Assembly: GCF_002879855.1 (NCBI RefSeq)
Contig: NZ_PNYB01000014.1
Coordinates: 1 to 64,000 of the forward strand
Reading direction: 5' to 3'
Source of the DNA: Trinickia soli
GTDB lineage: Bacteria > Pseudomonadota > Gammaproteobacteria > Burkholderiales > Burkholderiaceae
DNA: 64,000 nucleotides
The position numbers and the translations under genes are program-made. Numbering within the stretch: position 1 is the first letter of the stretch; every line of letters starts with the position of its first letter. The notes under the pieces are model-generated. The model was not told the DNA's origin and ran no database searches. It worked only from the letters and a program-made list of their open reading frames with translations. This document shows positions 36,718-46,103 of this stretch, in pieces.

Positions 36718-38373
36718 TCACTGCGGCAGCGCCGGGATCATCCACGGGAACACATGCTGCTGCAGGAATACGAGCACGCCCAGCAACAGCGTCAGGAACA
36801 CGCTATGCCAGAACGTGCGCGCGAAGACGACGCCCTCCTGCCCCTTGAGGTCCGTCGTCGAGACGCCCGTCGCGATGTTCTGCGGCGAAATCATCTTGCC
36901 CATCACGCCGCCTGACGAGTTCGTCGCCGCCATCAGCACCGGGTCGAATCCGAGCTGACGCGCCGCGACGACCTGCAGATTGCCGAACAATGCATTGCCC
37001 GACGTATCGCTGCCCGACAGGAACACGGCGATCCAGCCGAGCGTGGCCGAAACGAGCGGGAACAGCGCGCCGGTCGACGCCACGCCGACGCCGAGCGTAT
37101 AGCTCATCCCCGAGTAATTGAGCAGGTAGGCAAGGCCGACGATCATCATCACGGTGACGATCGCAATGCGCGTTTGTCGCCAGGTGGATGCGACGCAGGA
37201 AAAGAAAGCGGCAACGCTACAGCGCGACAAGACCGCCGTGATGATTGCGGCGAGCAGGATCGCGGTGCCGGTGCCCAGCGGCTGGAAGTCCCAGATCGCC
37301 GCATACGGTTTCTTGTAGAACGAGACGAACACCGCGTTGTGCAGCCCGGGCCATTTGATCTTCACATCGCCGATCATCGCGATGCCGGCATGCACCCAAA
37401 CGATCACGACGACCGACACGACGAGCCACGGCAGCCAGCCGCCCCAGAATCCCCCGCGCGATCGCGCGGCCCCGACCCCTGCCATCGCATCGTCGCGGCG
37501 CGCGATCGCATACTGCGGATCCACCACGGGCCGCCATATCTTGAGGAAACCGATCGTCACGATCAGCGAAGTCAGCGACGACAGCACGTCGGTGAGCTGG
37601 TAGCTGAGGTAGTTGGACGTGACGAACTGCGCAAGCGCAAAGCTGCCGCCGGAGACGAGGAGTGCCGGCCAAAGCTTGCCGATCGAACGAAAGCCGCTAT
37701 AGACGCCAACGACATAAAACGGCAGCAGCAGCGCGAAGAACGGCAATTGGCGGCCGACCATTGCGCCGAGCGTCACAGGCGGCAGCGACGTCACGGCGCC
37801 GAGCACCGTGATCGGCACGCCGAGCGCGCCGAATGCCACGGGGGCCGTGTTGAAGATCAGCGTGAAGGTGAGCGCCTCGAGCGCGGGAAAACCGAGTGCG
37901 ATCAATAGCGCGCTCGTGATCGCGACCGGCGTGCCGAATCCGGAGATCCCTTCGAGCAAACACCCGAACGAGAACGCGACGACGAGCAGAACGAGCCGTC
38001 GATCGTCGGGCAGGTGATCAAGCATCCACTGCCGGAATTGATCGAACCGCCCCGTCTTCACGGCGATGTTGTAGAGCAGCAGCGCGTTGAAGACGATCCA
38101 CATGACGGGCACGAGCGCGAGCGCCATCCCCGCGCCGACTGCATCGAAGGCGAGGCCGGCGGGCATCCCCCAGACTGCGATCGCGATGATGAGCCCCGAG
38201 ATCAGGCCGGCCAGCGAGGCTTGCCAGGCGGGGCGGCGTAGCACGCCGAGCATGATGAGCGCGACGAGGATCGGCAGTGCGGCGACAACGAACGACAGAA
38301 ACAGCGAATTCCCCACGGGCGTCAGCGGCTGCGCGAACACCGTTCCGGGCGGGAGCGCCACGGTTGGATTCAT
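36718..38373 (-). CDS. lldP: L-lactate / glycolate permease
   Basis: 551 residues, normal for LctP/LldP, with about thirteen helices. Marks: LEGISGFGTPVAITSALLIALGFPALEALTF, NTAPVAFGALGVPI and GWIAVFLSGSDTSGNALFGNLQ near the C terminus. It takes up L-lactate, D-lactate and glycolate with protons. ATG 38373 follows AAGGAGAC. It lies 150 bases downstream of glcB on the same strand, so glycolate uptake and use may be encoded together here. Confidence 0.95.
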   Translation of the reverse strand: MNPTVALPPGTVFAQPLTPVGNSLFLSFVVAALPILVALIMLGVLRRPAWQASLAGLISGLIIAIAVWGMPAGLAFDAVGAGMALALVPVMWIVFNALLLYNIAVKTGRFDQFRQWMLDHLPDDRRLVLLVVAFSFGCLLEGISGFGTPVAITSALLIALGFPALEALTFTLIFNTAPVAFGALGVPITVLGAVTSLPPVTLGAMVGRQLPFFALLLPFYVVGVYSGFRSIGKLWPALLVSGGSFALAQFVTSNYLSYQLTDVLSSLTSLIVTIGFLKIWRPVVDPQYAIARRDDAMAGVGAARSRGGFWGGWLPWLVVSVVVIVWVHAGIAMIGDVKIKWPGLHNAVFVSFYKKPYAAIWDFQPLGTGTAILLAAIITAVLSRCSVAAFFSCVASTWRQTRIAIVTVMMIVGLAYLLNYSGMSYTLGVGVASTGALFPLVSATLGWIAVFLSGSDTSGNALFGNLQVVAARQLGFDPVLMAATNSSGGVMGKMISPQNIATGVSTTDLKGQEGVVFARTFWHSVFLTLLLGVLVFLQQHVFPWMIPALPQ

Positions 38374-38523
38374 TTTTCGTCTCCTTTTGATAGTAGTTGT
38401 CAGACGGGCGCCGATCGCCGTCGCTCCGTCGCAGGGGCCACACTACCCTCATTCGCGCCGCGCCTGCCGATGCGACGCAGCCGGTGCGCCGCCGCCCCGA
38501 GACGGCGCGCCGGGCTGTTGCCC

Positions 38524-40704
38524 TTAGCTGCCCTGCTCGCGCCGCTTCAGTTCGAGCCGGAACCGATGCAGCAGCGGTTCCGTGTACCCGCTCGGTTGCG
38601 CACGGCCTTCGAAGGCGAGCGCGCAGGCGGCCTTGAACGCGATCGACGCGGCATAGTCCGGCGCCATCGGCCGGTAATTTGGATCGCCGGCGTTCTGCTT
38701 GTCGACGACCACGGCCATGCGCTCGAACGTCTCCTTGACGAATTCGGGCGTGACGACGCCATGATGCAGCCAATTCGCGATGTGCTGGCTCGAGATGCGC
38801 AGCGTCGCGCGATCCTCCATCAAGCCGACGTTGTCGATATCGGGCACCTTCGAGCAGCCGACGCCTTGATCGATCCAACGCACGACATAGCCGAGAATGC
38901 CTTGCGTGTTGTTTTCGACTTCGCGTCGAATGTCCTCCTGCGGCCATTGCGCACGCGCCACCACGGGCACCGTCAACAGCCCGTCGAGCAGCGCATCGCG
39001 TTCGGCGGCGTAATCGACCTGCTCGAGCGTCTGCTGCACCGCTTGCACATCCACCTCGTGATAATGCAACGCATGCAATGTCGCCGCTGTGGGCGAGGGC
39101 ACCCAGGCCGTGTTCGCCCCCGCACGCAATTGAGCACCTTTCTGATCGAGCATGGCGCGCATGAGGTCAGGCATCGCCCACATGCCCTTGCCGATCTGCG
39201 CCCGCCCGCGCAGCCCGCAGGCCAGCCCGACAAGCACGTTGTTGCGCTCGTAGGCGGCGATCCACGTCGAGCTCTTCATGTCGCCTTTGCGCAGCATCGG
39301 GCCGGCTTCCATCGCCGAATGCATTTCGTCGCCGGTGCGATCGAGAAAGCCTGTATTGATGAAGGCCACGCGCGAGGCCGCCGCTGCGATCGAGGCGGCG
39401 AGATTCAGGCTCGTGCGGCGCTCTTCGTCCATGATGCCGATCTTGATCGTATGCGCCTGCAGGCCGTAAAGCGCTTCGACGCGACCGAACAGCTCGTCGG
39501 CGAACGCGACCTCGGCCGGCCCGTGCATCTTCGGCTTGACGATGTAGATCGCGCCCGTGCGCGAGTTGCGGCGGTTGTTCCGATCGTGCAGCGCGCATAA
39601 CGTCGTCACGACCGCATCGAGGATGCCTTCCGGAATTTCGCGGCCATCGCGATCGAGCACCGCCCCCGTCGTCATCAGGTGGCCGACGTTGCGCACGAAC
39701 AGCAGCGAACGGCCGTGCAGCGTCAACGCGCCGCCGTCCGCCGCGCGATAGGTGCGATCGTCGTTCAGGCGCCGCGTGAACGTCTTGCCGTTCTTCTCGA
39801 CCTGTTCGGCGAGCGTGCCTTGCATGAGGCCGAGCCAATTGCGGTAAAGCACAACCTTGTCGGCCGCGTCGACGGCGGCGACCGAGTCCTCGCAGTCGAT
39901 GATCGTCGTCACCGCCGCTTCGAGCACGACATCGTTGACATGCGCCCCATCGGTCTTGCCGATCAGCGCCTGCGCGTCGATCTGGATTTCGATGTGCAGG
40001 CCATTGTGCTTGAGCAGAATGGCCGATGGCGCATCGGCCTCGCCTTGATAGCCGACGAACTGCGCCGCCGTCACGAGGCCCGCTTCGCCATCCTTCGTGC
40101 TGACGACGAGGCGCCCATCGCGCACGGCATAACGCGTTGCATCGCGATGCGATGCACCCGCGAGCGGTGCGGCCCGATCGAGGAACGCGCGCGCGTACTC
40201 GATCACGCGCGCGCCGCGCACCGCGTTGTAGCCGGCGCTGCGCGTGGCGCCGCCGTCCTCGGGTAGCGCGTCGGTGCCGTACAGCGCGTCGTACAGGCTG
40301 CCCCAGCGCGCATTCGCCGCATTGAGCGCATAACGCGCGTTCGAGAGCGGCACGACGAGTTGCGGGCCCGCTTGTTCGGCGATCTCGCTGTCGACGCCGG
40401 TCGTGGCCGCTTTCACGCCCGTCGGCGCCGGCACGAGGTAGCCGATTTCTTCGAGAAACGCGCGGTAGGCGCGCACGTCGCGCACCGGACCCGGATGCGC
40501 GCGATGCCATTCGTCGAGCGCCGTCTGCAGCCGATCGCGTTCGGCCAGCAGCGCACGGTTCTTCGGAGCAAGATCATGCACGAGCGCGGCGAAGCCCTGC
40601 CAGAAAGCCTGAACGTCGATACCCGTCTGCGGCAGCGCTTCGCGTTCGATGAATTCGCTGAGCGCCGCATCGACGCTCAATCCGTGGTGGTCGGTCATGT
40701 TCAT
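38524..40704 (-). CDS. glcB: malate synthase G
   Basis: 726 residues from ATG 40704 ([15 protein letters not shown]), the length of the monomeric G isoform. Diagnostic parts: [18 protein letters not shown] near 145-162, [37 protein letters not shown] with [13 protein letters not shown], and [20 protein letters not shown] with the active-site loop. It condenses glyoxylate with acetyl-CoA to malate. It follows glcG by 37 bases, so the two form a transcription unit for glyoxylate made from glycolate or other sources. An upstream in-frame extension to 40884 overlaps glcG and is not real. Confidence 0.97.
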   Translation of the reverse strand: MNMTDHHGLSVDAALSEFIEREALPQTGIDVQAFWQGFAALVHDLAPKNRALLAERDRLQTALDEWHRAHPGPVRDVRAYRAFLEEIGYLVPAPTGVKAATTGVDSEIAEQAGPQLVVPLSNARYALNAANARWGSLYDALYGTDALPEDGGATRSAGYNAVRGARVIEYARAFLDRAAPLAGASHRDATRYAVRDGRLVVSTKDGEAGLVTAAQFVGYQGEADAPSAILLKHNGLHIEIQIDAQALIGKTDGAHVNDVVLEAAVTTIIDCEDSVAAVDAADKVVLYRNWLGLMQGTLAEQVEKNGKTFTRRLNDDRTYRAADGGALTLHGRSLLFVRNVGHLMTTGAVLDRDGREIPEGILDAVVTTLCALHDRNNRRNSRTGAIYIVKPKMHGPAEVAFADELFGRVEALYGLQAHTIKIGIMDEERRTSLNLAASIAAAASRVAFINTGFLDRTGDEMHSAMEAGPMLRKGDMKSSTWIAAYERNNVLVGLACGLRGRAQIGKGMWAMPDLMRAMLDQKGAQLRAGANTAWVPSPTAATLHALHYHEVDVQAVQQTLEQVDYAAERDALLDGLLTVPVVARAQWPQEDIRREVENNTQGILGYVVRWIDQGVGCSKVPDIDNVGLMEDRATLRISSQHIANWLHHGVVTPEFVKETFERMAVVVDKQNAGDPNYRPMAPDYAASIAFKAACALAFEGRAQPSGYTEPLLHRFRLELKRREQGS

Positions 40705-40741
40705 GGTGCTTGTGTCGTTTCGTTGAAATTCGACGCGGGGC

Positions 40742-41146
40742 TTACGCGGCGACGCTTTGAACACCAGCTCGGGCGACCTGGGCATCCTGTTCCGACTTGA
40801 CGCCCGAGACGCCGACGGCGCCGACGACCTGACCGTCGACGAAGATCGGTACGCCGCCTTCGAGCGTGCCGGCCAGCGGTGCACTGAGGAAAGCCGTGCG
40901 CCCGCCGTTGATCATGTCCTCGTAAGCCTTCGACTCGCGCCTGCCAAGCGCCGACGTGCGCGCCTTCTCGATCGCGATGTACGCGCTCACGGGCGAAGCG
41001 CCATCGAGACGCGCCAGCGCAAGCGGATGACCGCCGTCGTCGACGAGCGCGATCGCGACCGCCCAGCCGTGCTTGCTTGCCTCGGCACGCGCGGCTTCGA
41101 CGATGGTGTCGGCTTCGGCCTGACCCAGTACGGATTTCGTTTGCAT
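40742..41146 (-). CDS. glcG: GlcG/HbpS family haem-binding-like protein
   Basis: 134 residues from ATG 41146 ([14 protein letters not shown]). The DUF336 family pattern is complete: [37 protein letters not shown], and [19 protein letters not shown]. Family members bind haem or cobalamin-like ligands, and GlcG is encoded with glycolate oxidase in E. coli. Here it precedes glcB by 37 bases, but no glcDEF genes are in the window, so its role in glycolate use is inferred from position. Confidence 0.9.
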   Translation of the reverse strand: MQTKSVLGQAEADTIVEAARAEASKHGWAVAIALVDDGGHPLALARLDGASPVSAYIAIEKARTSALGRRESKAYEDMINGGRTAFLSAPLAGTLEGGVPIFVDGQVVGAVGVSGVKSEQDAQVARAGVQSVAA

Positions 41147-41294
41147 CGTGAGTTCTCTCAAATCAAAGGTTCAGAGGCATCGATCGCATGGGAGCCGATC
41201 GAAGAAGCGTTCCTGCCGACCCAAGCATAGTTGCGAATCGGCGACCCAGGTAAGGCGAAATCCCATACGCGGCATCAGCGACGCGATCGCGTCG

Positions 41295-42263
41295 TTATTG
41301 CGCCGCCATCGCGCCCACGCCCCACCGATGCGAGGACACGAGGTGGCCCGCGCCATCGTCGGCGTTCCACCAGATTACGCGCATGAGCGGCGCGAAGCGG
41401 GCAATGTGAATGGCCTGGACCGGGTCGCTTTCGACGAAATGGGTGCATGACAGCGCCAACGCCGCCTGCGCTTTATGCGCCGCGACTTGATGGGGCGCGT
41501 CCCCATGGCGCGAAGGGTCGCGCATGACGAGGCGCGGCGCGTCGAAACCATGGCGCGCGAGCCAGGCCGCCGTCCGCGCGCGGTCCATCTCGGGACGCCC
41601 CGTCACGATGGCCTTGGCGCGTTCGAAATCGATGCCCGGCAGGCGCTCGAACGGCAACAGCGCGTCGCGCTCGGCCAAAGCGGCCGCCAGGTCGGCTTCA
41701 TAGCGCGAAGAAGGCACGTCGGGCAGCAGGATGCCGTCAAGATCGATCGCGTAGGTGGCGAATTCGTGGTCTTCGGCGATCGCGCCGTCGGTGCCGGCGC
41801 TCGTCTGCCGCCATGCGTCGCGGTAGGCGTCGGTGTAAGCATGGCGCTCCCACGGGAACAGCACGAAGTACCCTCGTGCATCGATGCCGTAATCGGGCCG
41901 GATCCGGCTCAGATCGTCGAAGCCGGCCACGAGCGTCTTCAGTTCGAGCCCATGGCGCCGCAGGAAAGCGATGCAATCGTCGAGCGTATTGCCCGCTCCG
42001 GCGATGTCTTCGCAGACGAGCACTTTGCTGCCTGGGGGCGGAATCGGTATCGACGAATCCCAGGTCACGATGCGCGTACTGCGCTCGTACCGCAAAAAGG
42101 CGGCCGGCACGCCGATCCCATGCGACACCATTAAAGCAAGCGGCCCGCCGCCGCGCAGCACGCCGATCGCACACGCGAACCGCTCGCCCGCCAAGTCCGG
42201 TTGCAGCGAGGCGATCCATTGATCGATCTGATCGTAGGTCAGCGCGAGGACGGGCTTGTTCAT
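41295..42263 (-). CDS. phosphoribosyltransferase fused to a HAD-like domain
   Basis: 322 residues from ATG 42263 (MNKPVLALTYDQIDQWI). Residues about 1-165 are a type I PRTase: the PRPP loop is VLVCEDIAGAGNTLDDCIAFL (about 93-113), with FACAIGVLRGGGPLAL earlier. Residues about 180-300 look HAD-like: YAIDLDGILLPD (motif I, DLDG), KAIVTGRPEMDRARTAAWLARHG (motif II-type) and THFVESDPVQA. This pairing recalls PRTase and HAD genes associated with ter-type stress clusters, but none of those are nearby. Substrate unknown. It is divergent from flhD. Confidence 0.7.
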   Translation of the reverse strand: MNKPVLALTYDQIDQWIASLQPDLAGERFACAIGVLRGGGPLALMVSHGIGVPAAFLRYERSTRIVTWDSSIPIPPPGSKVLVCEDIAGAGNTLDDCIAFLRRHGLELKTLVAGFDDLSRIRPDYGIDARGYFVLFPWERHAYTDAYRDAWRQTSAGTDGAIAEDHEFATYAIDLDGILLPDVPSSRYEADLAAALAERDALLPFERLPGIDFERAKAIVTGRPEMDRARTAAWLARHGFDAPRLVMRDPSRHGDAPHQVAAHKAQAALALSCTHFVESDPVQAIHIARFAPLMRVIWWNADDGAGHLVSSHRWGVGAMAAQ

Positions 42264-42513
42264 CGAGGTGGCGATAGATGACACGCGGGCGAATGGGAGC
42301 ACGTCATTATTGCCAATTGCCGCTGCCTCGTCCAATGGCGGCGCGTGGGCCGACATCGGGGCGCCGCGTCCTGCCTTCAAACGCCCGTTCGGCATCCTTT
42401 CAAATGGACAACGGCCGCACCGCTATGTCGCAGCCGGGACCGCGTGCCAGGGCACGTAGGAAAACGCTGACATATGGAGCAGACGGGACGACACCATCTT
42501 CCGACGACGCTGA

Positions 42514-42542
42514 TTGGTGCCGGCAACGATCTGAACAATACT
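42514..42542 (+). promoter_or_regulatory. weak promoter-like pair before flhD
   Basis: TTGGTG (42514) and AATACT (42537-42542) are separated by 17 bases, 57 bases before flhD. The match is poor. The 335-base gap between the PRTase-HAD gene and flhD shows nothing else. Confidence 0.2.
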
Positions 42543-42598
42543 TTCATCAGACGCATGCACCACGCCGCGCGACTTGCGAGGCTCCTGAATCGAACGGC

Positions 42599-42946
42599 AT
42601 GCACCCCAATTTGCTGCGGAGGCTGACGGTGGACAATCGCGAAGTGCTCGAGACGATTCGGGACATCAACCTCTCGTATCTGCTGCTTGCGAAACACATG
42701 CTCAACGAGGATTACGCAGAGGGCTTGTTCAAGCTCGGCATCTCGGCGCAATTGGCCGACATCCTGCACACGTTGACGCCTGCCCAAACGATCAGGCTCG
42801 CGCAAGCGGACGACCTCGTTTGCGATTTCCGGTTCGACGACGCCGCGATGCTGACGGCGCTGACCTCGACCGAAAAGGGGCTCGACGCCACCGCCACGCA
42901 TGCGGCAATTCTGCTCGCCGCCCAGCCTGCCAGGCAATTCGCCTAA
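42599..42946 (+). CDS. flhD: flagellar master regulator FlhD
   Basis: 115 residues from ATG 42599. The core LETIRDINLSYLLLAKHMLNEDYAEGLFKLGIS, LAQADDLVCDFRFDD and the final HAAILLAAQPARQ follow FlhD closely. FlhD pairs with FlhC as a hexameric activator of class 2 flagellar genes. flhC follows after 12 bases. In Burkholderiaceae the main flhDC is normally followed by motA, motB and che genes; here it is not, so this pair may be a second copy. FlhD has no own DNA-binding signature visible here, as usual. Confidence 0.88.
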   Translation: MHPNLLRRLTVDNREVLETIRDINLSYLLLAKHMLNEDYAEGLFKLGISAQLADILHTLTPAQTIRLAQADDLVCDFRFDDAAMLTALTSTEKGLDATATHAAILLAAQPARQFA

Positions 42947-42958
42947 GAGGAGCCAGCC

Positions 42959-43498
42959 ATGCCGAAGACGAGCCTGATCGAGGAAGCACACGAAGTTTCG
43001 CGCGCCGTCGCATTGATCGAACTTGGTGCCCGCATGCAGGTGCTGGAGTCGGAACTGTCGCTCTCGCGCGAACGCCTGATCCGCCTCTATCGCGAGGTCA
43101 AATCGGAATCGCCCCCGAAGGGCATGTTGCCCTCATCGGCCGACTGGTACATGACGTGGCAGGCCAATATCCACGCCTCGCTCTTCTATCACACGTACTC
43201 GTTCCTGAAAGAGCAAGCGCGTTGCTCGCATGTGGACTCGCTGACCAAAGGCTACCGACTCTATCGCGAGCACTGCACGAACGCCGGCCTGGAAGTGCAT
43301 CTGGATCTCACGCGCGCATGGACGCTCGTGCGCTTCTTCAACGGCGGCATCCTCGAGATGCACCAATGCTGCCGCTGCAAAGGCCGGTTCGTTTCCTACA
43401 AGCACGACCTGCCCCGCGCTAAAGCGTGCGTCATGTGCCAGCCGCCCTCGCGCGCAGGCAAGAAAGCCAAAACGCCGAACGCCGCTGAATTGCACTGA
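42959..43498 (+). CDS. flhC: flagellar master regulator FlhC
   Basis: 179 residues. Family marks: VSRAVALIELGARMQVLESEL and LSRERLIRLYREVKSESPPKGMLPSS near the N terminus (the HTH-like part), WYMTWQANIHASLF, LDLTRAWTLVRFF and the zinc-binding pairs CCRC (about 137-140) and CVMC (about 157-160). It is the DNA-contacting partner of FlhD. ATG 42959 follows AGAGGAGCC. Its TGA lies inside an 8-bp tandem repeat. Confidence 0.93.
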   Translation: MPKTSLIEEAHEVSRAVALIELGARMQVLESELSLSRERLIRLYREVKSESPPKGMLPSSADWYMTWQANIHASLFYHTYSFLKEQARCSHVDSLTKGYRLYREHCTNAGLEVHLDLTRAWTLVRFFNGGILEMHQCCRCKGRFVSYKHDLPRAKACVMCQPPSRAGKKAKTPNAAELH

Positions 43499-43524
43499 AG
43501 CACTGAAGCACTAAAGCACTAAAG
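43493..43524. repeat. 8-bp tandem repeat at the flhC stop
   Basis: Two CACTGAAG units (43493-43508) and two CACTAAAG units (43509-43524); the first carries the TGA of flhC. Confidence 0.9.
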
Positions 43525-43532
43525 CGGTCACG

Positions 43533-43772
43533 CTAGCCCGCGGCAAGCAACGCTTGCAGGCCAGCCAACTGGTAGCGCCAAAACGCGGCGAACGCTTCGC
43601 CGATTTCGACGGCCGACTGATAGCTGCGCAAAATTGCGGCGATCATATCGGCCGTATTCACGAAGATCTGGACGAGCACCGCCTCCGGTGCGACCTGATC
43701 GGGCTGCGCATGATGCCGACGGACATACGCGCGCGCGAGCCGCGTCAGCTCATGCACCACTGCCGGCCGCAC
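43533..43772 (-). pseudogene. C-terminal fragment of a TetR-type regulator
   Basis: About 79 residues from a GTG (open for ~30 codons more upstream). The text PEAVLVQIFVNTADMIAAILRSYQSAVEIGEAFAAFWRYQLAGLQALL looks like the C-terminal helices of a TetR-family ligand domain. There is no helix-turn-helix; a stop ends the frame before one could occur. I read it as a truncated gene. Confidence 0.45.
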
Positions 43773-43924
43773 ATGACCCAGCGAGGACCCCTGCCTGCGC
43801 CCGTTGCCCGGCGAATGCGCATGAGCCGTATTCGAGCGGCAGCGTTACTCCGGAGGTAATCGATCTGGCGCTTCGTTATCTCTACGATGACCTTCAACGC
43901 ATCGATAAACGAAGGAGAAACGAC

Positions 43925-44734
43925 ATGCCATTCATCACCGCGAACGATGGGACGCAACTGTACTGGCGCGACTGGGGCTCGGGCGCCCCGATGCTGTTCG
44001 TCAGCGCGCTCGGCTGCGGGGGATCGATGTGGGATTACCAATTCACCGAATTCGGCGCTCGCGGCATGCGCTGCCTGAGCCTCGACAGGCGCGGCCACGG
44101 CCGCTCGGATCAGAGCGCGCAAGGGTACGATTTCGACACGTTCGCCGACGATCTCGCGACCTTCATCGACACGCTGGATTTGAAGGACGTGACGCTCGTC
44201 TCGCATTCGATGGGCAGCGGCGAGATCGTGCGTTACCTGAGCCGGCATGGCAGCAAGCGCATCGCGCGCGTCATCTTGCTCGCCCCGACCACGCCGATGT
44301 TGTTGCAAACGGAAGACAACCCCGGCGGCATTGCGCGCGAGCAATTCGAGGCGCTATGGGCGCTTTGGCGTCGCGATTATCCGAGTTGGGTGGCCAGTGC
44401 GCTGCCACCGTTCTTCGTCCCCGAGACGTCGCCTGCGATGATGCGTTGGGGCGCGACGATCCTGCAAGCGCCCGTCTACGTCGCGCTCGCCTGCAGTCGC
44501 GAGCTTGTCGAAGCCGATTTTCGGGCCGAGATGCGCGATATCGATGTACCGACGTTGATCGTCCACGGCGACCGCGATCGCTCGGTGTCGCTCGAAGTGG
44601 GCGGCCTCGCTTCCGCGGAACTGATTGCCGATTGCACGTTGAGGGTGTATCCGGGCGCACCGCATGGGCTGTTATACACGCACATGGAGCAATTGCACGC
44701 GGACATGTGGGCGTTCCTGAAGGATAGCTGGTGA
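43925..44734 (+). CDS. alpha/beta hydrolase (haloperoxidase/esterase-like)
   Basis: 269 residues from ATG 43925, which follows AAGGAG. Alpha/beta-hydrolase fold: WRDWGSGAPMLFVSALGC with the oxyanion region, LDRRGHGRSDQ, nucleophile Ser in LVSHSMGSGE (about residue 99), catalytic Asp in VHGDRDRSV and His in PGAPHGLLYTH. The set matches non-haem chloroperoxidase-like esterases. Flanked by fragments of two regulator genes. The substrate is unknown. Confidence 0.88.
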   Translation: MPFITANDGTQLYWRDWGSGAPMLFVSALGCGGSMWDYQFTEFGARGMRCLSLDRRGHGRSDQSAQGYDFDTFADDLATFIDTLDLKDVTLVSHSMGSGEIVRYLSRHGSKRIARVILLAPTTPMLLQTEDNPGGIAREQFEALWALWRRDYPSWVASALPPFFVPETSPAMMRWGATILQAPVYVALACSRELVEADFRAEMRDIDVPTLIVHGDRDRSVSLEVGGLASAELIADCTLRVYPGAPHGLLYTHMEQLHADMWAFLKDSW

Positions 44735-44776
44735 TTGCCGGGCGATGTACCCGACGGCAGTGAACCCGGGGAAGGC

Positions 44777-45115
44777 GTCAAATATCGATCGAGCGGCAAG
44801 CTCCAGGAGTGGCTCATCGACGGCGAATCGCCGCTTCAGGCCGGGGGCGCGGCGGCTCCGCTCGTGTTCAACAATGCGGAGGCCGTCCTGTCGGCCGCTA
44901 TTCAGGGGTTGGGCATTGCCTATGTGCCGGACTTCGTCGCACGCGACGCACTGACAGAAGGCCGGCTGCGCACCGCATTGGATTCGTCGCAAACGTCGGA
45001 GGGCGTCTTCCGTGCGCTGTGGCCGACCAATCGGCACATGCTGCCGAGGCCCCGCGTATTCGTCGACTTCCTCGCCGAAAGGCTCGGTGGGAATCAGAGC
45101 GCTCGTGCGGCCTAA
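44777..45115 (+). pseudogene. C-terminal fragment of a LysR-type regulator
   Basis: The frame reads VKYRSSGKLQEWLIDGE, PLVFNNAEAVLSAAIQGLGIAYVPDFVA and MLPRPRVFVDFLAERL, which is the last ~110 residues of a LysR co-inducer-binding domain. The DNA-binding domain is missing; the hydrolase gene ends 43 bases upstream. Its stop overlaps the stop of the intact, converging LysR gene. Confidence 0.75.
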
Positions 45116-46002
45116 GCACCGTCGATATAAGCCCGCAACCCGCGCACCAGCGCATCGAACGTGGCCGTGCAGCGCGGGCTCATGCGCAAATCTTCATGCA
45201 TGACCACCCAGGTCTGCAGCTTCAGGGCGACGGCATCGGGCAGCAGGCGCACAAGCGCATCGCGCCGTGCAATGCCCACCTGGCAGAACCCGATGCCGCA
45301 GCCCGCGCGAACCAACGCAAGCTGCGCCAGATCGCTGTCGGTGCGTACGGCGAACGCCTCGGGCCGCCAGACCGGGAACGCCTTGCCGGCTTCGCGCAGA
45401 AAGGGCGTCATTCGATCGAAGCCGATGAGCGCATGCCGCGCGAGGTCGGACACCGTGGTCGGTGCGCCTCGCTCGTCCACATACGCTGCACGCGCGTACA
45501 GACCCAGTTCGACGTCGCCGACTTTGCGGGCGATGAGCGCGTCCTGCGTCGGTGCCGCCATGCGCACGGCAATATCGACTTCGCGTTGCAGGACATCCTG
45601 TATGCGATTGGTCGGCACCAGTTCGACGACGAGTTCGGGATGGACCCGCCGCAACGCGGCGATGACGGGCGGCAGGACTTCGACGCCGATGACATCGCTC
45701 GCCGAGATGCGCACCACACCTTTCACACCCGCACCGTGACTGGCTGCGGCCCGCTCGAGCGCCGCCACGGTGCTGTTCAGCGCCTCGGCATAACCGCGCA
45801 ACGCAAGCGCAGCCTCGGTGGGCAAGAGCCCCGATTGCGAACGCGTAAACAGCGTCTGGCCGAATGCGCTTTCGAGGGCCGCGACATGACGTCCCACCGT
45901 CGGCTGCGTTATCCCAAGCGCGCGGGCCGCGCCCGATAGCGAACCCTCCGTCAGCACGGCGAGAAACGTTCGGTACAGTTCCCAACTCAGATCGGCATCC
46001 AT
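45112..46002 (-). CDS. LysR family transcriptional regulator
   Basis: 296 residues. The N-terminal winged HTH is clear: LYRTFLAVLTEGSLSGAARALGITQPTVGRHVAALESAFGQTLFTR (about residues 9-54), followed by the co-inducer domain. It is divergent from the SDR gene at 46104 and probably controls it. An inverted repeat overlaps its own start codon, suggesting autoregulation. ATG 46002. Confidence 0.93.
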   Translation of the reverse strand: MDADLSWELYRTFLAVLTEGSLSGAARALGITQPTVGRHVAALESAFGQTLFTRSQSGLLPTEAALALRGYAEALNSTVAALERAAASHGAGVKGVVRISASDVIGVEVLPPVIAALRRVHPELVVELVPTNRIQDVLQREVDIAVRMAAPTQDALIARKVGDVELGLYARAAYVDERGAPTTVSDLARHALIGFDRMTPFLREAGKAFPVWRPEAFAVRTDSDLAQLALVRAGCGIGFCQVGIARRDALVRLLPDAVALKLQTWVVMHEDLRMSPRCTATFDALVRGLRAYIDGA

Positions 46003-46014
46003 ACATAAATGTAT
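46001..46014. promoter_or_regulatory. inverted repeat ATACAT-AA-ATGTAT
   Basis: Perfect 6-base arms at 46001-46014. It overlaps the LysR start codon and lies in the gap before the SDR gene, so it may be a LysR site. Confidence 0.45.
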
Positions 46015-46103
46015 AGCCGACCGGCGATGTTCGCCAATTCCTTTCTATCTCCTGGCGTCGGAGAATGCCCTTCATCGAGACTGAACCTACCAGGAGAGCA
46101 GCG

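Noticed and set aside
38524-40884. 60-residue N-terminal extension of malate synthase G
   Set aside because: It overlaps glcG antisense-like text and the family begins at MNMTDHH.
43634-43924. N-terminal extension of the alpha/beta hydrolase (includes EVIDLALRYLYDDLQRI)
   Set aside because: A strong AAGGAG site sits just before ATG 43925, and the upstream text is mostly antisense of the TetR fragment.
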